A program made the position numbers and the translations under genes. From an uncultured Collinsella sp. (lineage in GTDB: Bacteria; Actinomycetota; Coriobacteriia; Coriobacteriales; Coriobacteriaceae): DNA of 64,000 nt. Numbering within the stretch: the first letter of the stretch is position 1; each line of letters opens with the position of its first letter. The stretch lies in contig CALAMG010000024.1 in assembly GCA_937925715.1 (NCBI GenBank), positions 7,568 through 71,567 on the forward strand, written 5' to 3'. The notes under the pieces are model-generated. The model made no database searches. It was not told the DNA's origin and was given only the letters and a program-made list of their open reading frames with translations. Shown in pieces: positions 8,417 to 15,160 of the stretch.

Positions 8417-10060
8417 ATGAACCAGATCCTTCTTTTTATCGGCCTCGTCATCATTTTGTGCCTGACCATCAAACCCGTCGGCAAAAAGCTCCCCTTCCCC
8501 ACCCTGCTCATCTTTATCGCGCTCGGCATGCTGTTGGGCGTCAACGGCCCGGCGCACATCGACTTTAGCGACTACGCACTCACCGAAACCGTCTGCAGCA
8601 CGGCGCTGCTGTTCATCATGTTCTACGGCGGCTTTAACACCAATATCGACCGCGCCAAGCCCGTCGCTGCGCCGGCGGTGCTGCTGAGCACGCTCGGCGT
8701 CGTCATCACCGCAGGCATCACCGGCGTGTTCGCCCACTTTGTGCTGGGCTTCGACTGGATCGGCGGCCTGCTGCTGGGCTCGGTCGTGGCATCCACCGAC
8801 GCGGCCAGCGTCTTTAGTGTTCTGCGCGAGCACAGTCTGTCGCTGAGGGGCGGCACCGACTCGCTGCTCGAGGTCGAATCGGGCTCCAACGATCCCGTCG
8901 CCTACATGCTCACCGCCGTGCTCGCCACACTCGCGGCCGGCGGCGACATTAACATCCCCGTGCTGCTGGCCAAGCAGATTATCCTGGGCGTGGGCCTGGG
9001 CCTCGCCATCGGCTGGGCGGCGGGCCGCCTGATTGAACGCGCGCACGCAACGGCCGAGGGCGCGCAGACCATCTATTTGTTCGCCGTGGCCATCGTCGCC
9101 TACGCGCTGCCGAGCTACCTGGGCGGCAACGGCTTTTTGGCTGTATACCTGGCCGGCATTGTGCTGGGCGCCAGCGACATCACCGGCAAAGTCGAGATGG
9201 CGCACTTCTTTGACACCCTCACCGAGATGGCCGAGATGACGATCTTCTTCTTGCTCGGCCTGCTCGTAACGCCCGCACGCCTGCCGCAAATGCTGCTGCC
9301 GGGCCTGGCACTCATGGCGTTTATGCTCTTCGTGAGCCGCCCCATCGCCGTCGGTCTGCTGCTGGCGCCCTTTAAGACCAATCCTCGCCAGGTCGCACTC
9401 GTAAGCTGGGCGGGCCTGCGCGGCGCGGCTTCGGTCGTCTTTAGCCTCTTTGCCGTTGTGGCCGGTGTTCCCGGTGGGCACGACCTGTTTGACCTGGTCT
9501 TTGTGATTGCCGTGTCGAGCATTGTGGTGCAGGGCTCGCTGCTGCCGGCGGTGGCGAAGAAACTCGATATGATCGATGCGACCGGCGACGTACGCCGCAC
9601 CTTTAACGACTACCGCGACGAGGACGGTATGTCGTTTGTAAAGCTCAAGGTGGGCGCTGGACATCCGTTTGCCGGACGCTCGCTCGCCGACATTGGCAGC
9701 GCCACCGACATGCTCGTGGTCCTGGTGCTGCGCGACGGGGCGCACCCAGTACTGCCCAATGGCGACACCGTGATCCGGGAAGGCGATCTGCTGGTGATGG
9801 CCGCCCCAACGTTCGAAGAGCGTGCCGAGGTTACGCTGCGCGAGGTCACCGTGACGCCCCACGGTCGCCTGGCCGGCCAGCGCCTGCGCGATGTGCCGCA
9901 AGGCAAGCATCCGTTTATTGTGGTGATGCTCAAGCGCGACGGCCAAACGATCATCCCCGACGGCAACACCCTAATATACGCCGGCGACGAAGCCGTCATC
10001 GCCACGCTCGCGTCGCAGCCATCCCCACCCATAAGTTGCGGTGAAATAGGGATTGAATAG
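8417..10060 (+). CDS. K+/H+ (or Na+/H+) antiporter, CPA1 family
   Basis: The protein has 547 residues. About 12 membrane segments cover residues 1-390, including the family region VASTDAASVFSVLRE and LLEVESGSNDPVAYML, where the paired acidic residues carry protons. Two TrkA-C-like domains follow (from about residue 405), as in the NhaP2/CvrA type of potassium/proton antiporter. It would exchange K+ or Na+ for H+ across the inner membrane. The last nine residues (ISCGEIGIE) and the TAG stop are encoded by the dispersed repeat at 10032-10102, so the original C-terminus was probably replaced. Confidence 0.88.
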   Translation: MNQILLFIGLVIILCLTIKPVGKKLPFPTLLIFIALGMLLGVNGPAHIDFSDYALTETVCSTALLFIMFYGGFNTNIDRAKPVAAPAVLLSTLGVVITAGITGVFAHFVLGFDWIGGLLLGSVVASTDAASVFSVLREHSLSLRGGTDSLLEVESGSNDPVAYMLTAVLATLAAGGDINIPVLLAKQIILGVGLGLAIGWAAGRLIERAHATAEGAQTIYLFAVAIVAYALPSYLGGNGFLAVYLAGIVLGASDITGKVEMAHFFDTLTEMAEMTIFFLLGLLVTPARLPQMLLPGLALMAFMLFVSRPIAVGLLLAPFKTNPRQVALVSWAGLRGAASVVFSLFAVVAGVPGGHDLFDLVFVIAVSSIVVQGSLLPAVAKKLDMIDATGDVRRTFNDYRDEDGMSFVKLKVGAGHPFAGRSLADIGSATDMLVVLVLRDGAHPVLPNGDTVIREGDLLVMAAPTFEERAEVTLREVTVTPHGRLAGQRLRDVPQGKHPFIVVMLKRDGQTIIPDGNTLIYAGDEAVIATLASQPSPPISCGEIGIE

Positions 10061-10102
10061 GCCTCTGAACAGCCATTTCAGTCCCTATTTCACCGCAACT
10101 TA
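10032..10102. repeat. Dispersed inverted repeat family 2, copy A
   Basis: The arms TAAGTTGCGGTGAAATAGGGA and its complement (21 of 22 match) enclose a 27-nt centre. Further copies are at 50451-50519, 53726-53792, 57424-57490 and 63677-63743. The left arm overlaps the 3' end of the antiporter gene and provides its stop codon. Confidence 0.92.
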
Positions 10103-10146
10103 TTGAGGGGATGGATTGAAAAACATTTGAATTGACACCGAAATGA

Positions 10147-10178
10147 AAAAAGCCGGGGGATGTCCCCCGGCATTTTTT
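10147..10178. terminator. Bidirectional terminator
   Basis: AAAAAAGCCGGGGG / CCCCCGGCATTTTTT forms an 8-bp G/C stem with A- and T-runs on either side, so it can act on both strands. A near-identical hairpin recurs at 10386-10413. Confidence 0.85.
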
Positions 10179-10286
10179 ATGCGAGTCAAGACTAAATACT
10201 TCTCGGGAAAACGCCGGCCCATTGCGTCAGCAATTTACGAGCCGCTCTACCCACCTCTGGACGGCTAAGGACCTTTCGCAGGTAGT

Positions 10287-10315
10287 TTGACGAACATATG
10301 TTTGCTTATTATAAT
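10287..10315 (+). promoter_or_regulatory. Sigma-70-type promoter for DUF3800 transcript
   Basis: TTGACG (10287-10292) and TATAAT (10310-10315) are spaced by exactly 17 bp, a near-perfect housekeeping promoter. Transcription would begin near 10322, about 110 nt upstream of the DUF3800 start codon. Confidence 0.8.
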
Positions 10316-10321
10316 ATTACT

Positions 10322-10413
10322 TGAAAGCACCCCTTATCTCATGGTATAAAGAATACGGTTCCCTCCAAAAGAGGGGCCTCCAAGAGCCGGGGTCTTACCC
10401 CCGGCATTTTTTT
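10322..10413 (+). ncRNA. Candidate leader RNA ending in a terminator
   Basis: From the predicted start site to the T-run is about 90 nt. It holds two hairpins: CCCTC-CAAAA-GAGGG at 10361-10375 and GCCGGGG-TCTTA-CCCCGGC at 10386-10405, followed by eight T. A strong terminator between a consensus promoter and a defence-type gene means either attenuation of the gene or release of a short stand-alone RNA. Neither is proven from sequence. Confidence 0.45.
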
Positions 10414-10433
10414 TGCAAAAATGGAGGCTCATC

Positions 10434-11111
10434 ATGAGCGAACTCTCCGTCTTTGTTGACGAATCTGGCGACCTCGGAGGCGTCTCCAACTACTACCTCG
10501 TCACCCTCGTTTTTCACGATCAAAACGATGCAATCGTTGAACGCATTGACCGCTACGAGCGCGCCCTGTCGCAGTCCTCGCTTCCCAATACGCCTTTTCA
10601 TGCAGGACCCCTACTGAATGGAAACGGCGACTACAAAGATCTTCCCAAGGAGCAGCGAAGGCACATGTTGAGCGCATTTCGCGCGTTCATTCAGCATCTC
10701 CCCATACGCTATCTCTGTCTGCAATACCGAATGAGCGAATTCGCCGGCAACCAAAACGGTCTCGCGGAGAGAATGAGGCGAGACCTCACAGTTGAACTTT
10801 TCGACCATCTGGAATTCTTCCAGCGATACGACACCGTTAAGATTTACTACGACAACGGCCAACCGATTGTAACGGAGGTCATTCATTCTGCGCTTGAGTA
10901 CGTTCTAGCAAGGGATGTCATCGTATACCGAGAAGCCACACCACGAGCCTACCGGCTATTCCAAGTTGCTGACTACATCTGTACGATCGAGCTAACGGCT
11001 ATCAAGTTTGACAGCAAGGAAGATACAAAGACTGATCGGCTATTTTTTGGAACCCGAAGGACGTTCAAAAAGGGATTTCTCTTATATCTCAGGAAGAAAA
11101 GGATGAACTGA
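10434..11111 (+). CDS. DUF3800 domain protein
   Basis: The 225-residue protein has the DUF3800 hallmarks: an N-terminal FVDESGDLG, a central VKIYYDNGQ and a C-terminal LFQVADYICTIELTAIK. These acidic residues are arranged as in RNase H-fold nucleases, and DUF3800 genes are frequent in phage-defence islands, though their activity is unproven. The start at 10434 has a GGAGG site. It points toward the BREX operon and ends 7 bp from the last gene of that operon. It is driven by the promoter at 10287-10315 through a terminator-bearing leader. Confidence 0.82.
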   Translation: MSELSVFVDESGDLGGVSNYYLVTLVFHDQNDAIVERIDRYERALSQSSLPNTPFHAGPLLNGNGDYKDLPKEQRRHMLSAFRAFIQHLPIRYLCLQYRMSEFAGNQNGLAERMRRDLTVELFDHLEFFQRYDTVKIYYDNGQPIVTEVIHSALEYVLARDVIVYREATPRAYRLFQVADYICTIELTAIKFDSKEDTKTDRLFFGTRRTFKKGFLLYLRKKRMN

Positions 11112-11118
11112 CCCGGGG

Positions 11119-11331
11119 TCACCAGTCGTCAGACGCTCCGCAGTCGTCATCGACGGCAAAGTCGCGGAGGTCGAGGCCTTCGCGTTCGGCTCGGGCTAGG
11201 AGCTCTTGGGGCGACTCGTCCTCGATATCCATCGCGTCGAGCATGGCGGCCGGAAAGCCCACGCCCGCCGCAGACCCCGCGCGGTCGAGCAGGCTCTCGC
11301 GCAGCTGGTCTACATCAACGTCAATCTTCAT
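11119..11331 (-). CDS. Small acidic protein at the end of the BREX operon
   Basis: This 70-residue protein is strongly acidic (ends DFAVDDDCGASDDW) and largely helical by composition, with no recognised domain. A perfect GGAGG site stands eight bases before the ATG, and the gene begins 27 bp after the 450-residue gene on the same strand, so the two are almost certainly co-transcribed. Its charge suggests a partner or antitoxin-like role for a basic protein or a DNA mimic, but that is speculation. I do not recognise it. Confidence 0.6.
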   Translation of the reverse strand: MKIDVDVDQLRESLLDRAGSAAGVGFPAAMLDAMDIEDESPQELLARAEREGLDLRDFAVDDDCGASDDW

Positions 11332-11358
11332 GGTGTAGCCTCCTACCAGACCAGGACC

Positions 11359-12711
11359 TTACCCATCAACGCCGAGCACATCCACGGCAGCAACAAAAGC
11401 CGCCGCCTGTTTGTCGTCCATCTGCGCAGCCAAACGCCCCACGGGCTCATCGTAGGCGAACTGCACCTTATCGATAAAGCAATCCCAAGCACGCTCATCC
11501 ACGCGCACGGCGGCCTCACAATACTGGCCGAGCTTTTTGAGTCCATACCAAAACGCATTCACATGGCGCACAGGATCCTCATCCAGCACACCATCGTAGC
11601 GACGCCCGTTAAACTCGCGCATGCGCGCCACGGCAACCTTGAGTGAATCGCCGCCCTCGGCAGAAGCCTCATCCGCCAGCTCCGGAATCGCAACCTCACG
11701 CCGAACATCGTGCCTGGTAGCACCGTCGTACTCGCCCACCAACACATCTTCGTCAAGCCGAGGATCGTAGTCGATATAGCTACTGCCGCGGCAAATCCCA
11801 TGCGGCGAGTCAGAGCCAAACGCACAGAACAACCCGCCGTCGGCAACAACACGACGGTAGGTCTCAAACAACTTCTTAACCTGAGTGAGCAACTCGGAAA
11901 GCTCTCCGGTATCGCACGCAGTCTCGATCGCAACGCACGCAGGCTCGGGCAACGATACCGGCTCCACCGTGCTCCCCGCGACGCGGGCGGCGCGCTCGGC
12001 CCGATATGCCTGTGACGCCAAGCGTGCTCGCTGCGCAGCGCCGCGCACGTTGGTAAGCTCACGCTCCAACGCCACGTCACCAGCAACATCGCCCGCAAAC
12101 CCGTCAGTGCCCTGCGGCCCGGTCGCGCTCAGCTCAGACTCAAACGTCGCCGTGATCATACCCGCAAGGTCCGTTGCGTCGGCGGCACAACGCAACTGCT
12201 CCAGCTGCGTGCACAGCAGATCGACATCTAGGGGCACGGCATCCACAATGCGCACGTCACTCAGACGCGCCACGTCCAGCAGCACCATAGCCCCCGCAGC
12301 ATCGTACGCCGCACGAACCCTGTCCGCCGTATTGGCGCGCAGCTTTACCTCGATAAACGCAAGCGTCTGCTCCAAACGGACCAGCAGCTCGGCCTTGTCC
12401 TCCATACGCAAAAAGGCAGCATAGCGACGCTCCATCCGCAGCGGACCAACAATGCCCGCCTGCTTGCGAGCGTGTGCAAGCACAGCGCCCTCAACACGAC
12501 GGACATACCCGTCAACAGCCCGTACGGCAGACTCGCGCGCAGCGCGCTCGGCAGCCTCGACGTCCCTAAGCACGCCCAGCAGCTCGTGGGAGCGCGCCTT
12601 TCGCACCAACTCCCCGCGATCGTACCGTTCAAGCGCGGCCTGGCGCTTGGCCACCGACTCAAAGCCAAACAGCTCGTCGAGCAACTCGCCAACAGAACGC
12701 TCACCCGCCAT
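11359..12711 (-). CDS. Unrecognised protein downstream of brxL
   Basis: This 450-residue protein matches no family I can name. The first 230 residues are Ala/Arg/Glu-rich and look like long helices or coiled coil (for example ERAARESAVRAVDGYVRRVE). The last 150 are globular, with aromatic and Cys-containing segments (GGLFCAFGSDSPHGICRG, VNAFWYGLKKLGQY). No catalytic motif stands out. The ATG at 12711 has a GGGAGG site. It follows brxL by 74 bp and precedes the small acidic gene by 27 bp, so it is placed as a candidate BREX accessory or regulator. Confidence 0.65.
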   Translation of the reverse strand: MAGERSVGELLDELFGFESVAKRQAALERYDRGELVRKARSHELLGVLRDVEAAERAARESAVRAVDGYVRRVEGAVLAHARKQAGIVGPLRMERRYAAFLRMEDKAELLVRLEQTLAFIEVKLRANTADRVRAAYDAAGAMVLLDVARLSDVRIVDAVPLDVDLLCTQLEQLRCAADATDLAGMITATFESELSATGPQGTDGFAGDVAGDVALERELTNVRGAAQRARLASQAYRAERAARVAGSTVEPVSLPEPACVAIETACDTGELSELLTQVKKLFETYRRVVADGGLFCAFGSDSPHGICRGSSYIDYDPRLDEDVLVGEYDGATRHDVRREVAIPELADEASAEGGDSLKVAVARMREFNGRRYDGVLDEDPVRHVNAFWYGLKKLGQYCEAAVRVDERAWDCFIDKVQFAYDEPVGRLAAQMDDKQAAAFVAAVDVLGVDG

Positions 12712-12785
12712 GGCAAAGCCTCCCTACTCGAACACGCCAACACGCCCGCGGGCCCACGCGCACGCAAGCCCGCACGCCCGCACTC

Positions 12786-15149
12786 CTACAGATCTAGCGC
12801 CTTCTTCGCGGCATCAACCGGATCGCCATCCATGTAGAACACCGGGCTCAAGCCCGAGATAATCTCGGACGAAACGCTCTGCAGGCCCGCGATGGCACTC
12901 AGCGGCAAAATCACGCGCTTGGCGCCGGCGTTTTTGGCCACGCGCATAATGTCCTCGAGCCCGCGGATCTCGTCCATAGAGCCCGACATGCGCAAGATTC
13001 CCGGAATCGCCAGCGCAGGCATCACCGGGCGGTTGCACGCCGCAGAGCAAAGTCCCACAAACTCGGCGAGCGAAACTTCCTCGGACAGGCCCTTGCTCTG
13101 CAGGTCGTTGTAAAACAGCAGGTAGTCCTTGGAGCCAATGTGCATGCCCGGCGCCACGCGGTTCGCCAGGTTCACAAAGTTGTCGAACGCGGCTTCCAGC
13201 GTATCGCGCACTGGCTTGTTAAAGGCCACGCCCTCGTACTTAAACTTGCACTCGCCGGCAACGGCCTTGTTCTCCAGCTTGTATACGGCAACCTCGCCGC
13301 CCTGCGACCTGCCCACGCCAAATACGTGGCCGGACAGCAGCGGCCCGTCGGGAATCAGCGTGTCCTCGGTCTGTTCGGGCACGCGCACCACGTGCACGTC
13401 CTGCGGGTTGTCGGCATCCATATAGCCCAGGTTGACGTCGATAAACTCGACGCCCGCCATAATCTTGAGCTGCTCCTTGACGCGGCGACGGCCCTCGATG
13501 GCGTAGTCCAGCAGCCAGCGCACATCGTCCTTGTCCATGGCCTCGTCGGGGAACAGCAGCTTGGCAAGGCCGCTAAAGGTCTTGCGCACGGCAATCTCGT
13601 CACGCTTGTTAAAGTCGCTGTTAAAGCGGAAATACCGGTCGATATGGTGCGTAAAGTCTTTGCGGCGCATCTCCTTGCAAAACTCCGACAAACAGTCGGT
13701 GATCAGGCCATAATGCCCGGTCAGCAGGCTCGAGCGCATCTTGGGAATCTCCCAGCCCGGCAGGTAGTAATGGATACGGTCGAAGAAGGCCGAATCGTTG
13801 TTAAACTCCGGCGGGAACGGATCAAACAGGTGCGTGGTCTTAAGGACATTTTGCACGGTGTCGTTGATGTTGCCCTCAAAGACCATGGAGGCGTCGGCGT
13901 TAATCTGATCGCGGCCGCGTGCGTAACTGCCACTCGCCATGTAGTCCTTCATGATCTGCACGGCGTTGGTGTCCTTAAACCGCATGCCGGCGACCTCGTC
14001 GAACGTCACGCAGTCCCAGTGACCTACCAAGCCCACGCGGTCGGCGCGCATGGAGTTCATACGGCCGAACAGGTTGGCCGTGGTGGTCTGGCCGCCCGAA
14101 AGCAAAATGGCGTAGGGCGAGACCTCTTTGTAGATGTGGCTCTTACCGGTACCGCGGGGACCCAGCTCGCACAGGTTGTAGTTGCGCTCGATGAGCGGCA
14201 CCATACGCTCGATAAAGTGCAGGCGCTCTTTCTCGGAAAGCTCGCTGGGTTCGTAGCCAGCGGAGCGCAGCAGCATGTTGAGCCACTCGTCGCGCGAGAA
14301 ATACTGGCGCTCTTCGACCATGGCATCCAGGTCCAGGTTGGGCATCTGAATGGGCGTGAGCGACGCCACGCTAAACGGAGAGTCCTCGGGCCCGCGCTTT
14401 TTGCGCTTGGCCTTGGAGCGGCGCGGCGCATCGTCGCCAAAGACCTCCATGCCAAACTTGTCTTCCTCATCCAAGGGGTGACGATACTCGATGCTCATAA
14501 TGCACCAAATGCCACCCTGCAGAATCTTGGAATAGTCGCGCACATACTCGGCAGGCATCACAAACGGCTCGATGGTCAGATTGGCAAACGATGCCACGTA
14601 GATGTCTTTGTACTCATCGAGCTTGGCCGTCACCTTGTCGATGATGGTAAAGCGGCCCAGCTCGCGAATCTTGGACTTAATGCGCTCGGACTCGTCGGGA
14701 CGCACGTAGTTATCGGTGAGGATCCTGCGGATGCGATCCAGGCCCTCTGCCACGGCTTCCTCGTCATCGGTTGAGCAGTACATGCCCAGCAGATACTCCA
14801 ACACAAAGGTGGGCACGTTGGCGCCGCGCTTCATAAAGGCCGTCAGGTCCTTGCGCACGATCTTGCCGCCAAAGTGCTCGAGCAGCTTACCGTCCAGCCC
14901 GTCCATGTCGTAGCCCTCATCCTCGGGAGCCTCGGCCGCAGCCTGGTCATAGCCATCGGTCGAGGACTCGTCCTCGGCGGCCACCGCAGCCTCAGCGGGC
15001 GCAGCAGCAGTCGCCGTCTCCGGGGCAGGCGCAGCGGTCTCGACCTCCGGGGCCTTCACGGGCGCGGCCTCAGGCACCGCAGCCTCCGCAGGCACATCCT
15101 CATCAATCAAGGGGACTTCCCACAGACCGTCGTCATGGCTATCAAACAT
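12786..15149 (-). CDS. brxL: BREX-1 Lon-like ATPase BrxL
   Basis: BrxL is a DNA-binding AAA+ ring ATPase with a Lon-like C-terminal domain that is needed for phage exclusion in type 1 BREX. The core begins near LDGKLLEHFGGKIVRKDL, carries the Walker A GPRGTGKS at about residues 330-337, and ends with a Lon-fold segment (AGAKRVILPLSAI). At 787 residues it is longer than usual because about 80 residues of Ala/Pro/Glu-rich, probably disordered sequence precede the core. The ATG at 15149 is chosen because AGGAG lies 8 nt upstream. It starts 11 bp after pglZ. Confidence 0.93.
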   Translation of the reverse strand: MFDSHDDGLWEVPLIDEDVPAEAAVPEAAPVKAPEVETAAPAPETATAAAPAEAAVAAEDESSTDGYDQAAAEAPEDEGYDMDGLDGKLLEHFGGKIVRKDLTAFMKRGANVPTFVLEYLLGMYCSTDDEEAVAEGLDRIRRILTDNYVRPDESERIKSKIRELGRFTIIDKVTAKLDEYKDIYVASFANLTIEPFVMPAEYVRDYSKILQGGIWCIMSIEYRHPLDEEDKFGMEVFGDDAPRRSKAKRKKRGPEDSPFSVASLTPIQMPNLDLDAMVEERQYFSRDEWLNMLLRSAGYEPSELSEKERLHFIERMVPLIERNYNLCELGPRGTGKSHIYKEVSPYAILLSGGQTTTANLFGRMNSMRADRVGLVGHWDCVTFDEVAGMRFKDTNAVQIMKDYMASGSYARGRDQINADASMVFEGNINDTVQNVLKTTHLFDPFPPEFNNDSAFFDRIHYYLPGWEIPKMRSSLLTGHYGLITDCLSEFCKEMRRKDFTHHIDRYFRFNSDFNKRDEIAVRKTFSGLAKLLFPDEAMDKDDVRWLLDYAIEGRRRVKEQLKIMAGVEFIDVNLGYMDADNPQDVHVVRVPEQTEDTLIPDGPLLSGHVFGVGRSQGGEVAVYKLENKAVAGECKFKYEGVAFNKPVRDTLEAAFDNFVNLANRVAPGMHIGSKDYLLFYNDLQSKGLSEEVSLAEFVGLCSAACNRPVMPALAIPGILRMSGSMDEIRGLEDIMRVAKNAGAKRVILPLSAIAGLQSVSSEIISGLSPVFYMDGDPVDAAKKALDL

Positions 15150-15160
15150 AGGGCACACTC

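Noticed and set aside
8411..9946. 511-codon open frame antisense to the antiporter gene
   Set aside because: His/Gln/Arg-rich low-complexity translation without a domain; the plus-strand antiporter is unambiguous.
10180..10382. A tRNA or integration scar between the twin terminators
   Set aside because: No cloverleaf or T-loop sequence could be found; only the promoter and leader are supported.
13140..14774. 544-codon open frame antisense to brxL
   Set aside because: Shadow frame caused by codon bias; brxL explains the sequence.
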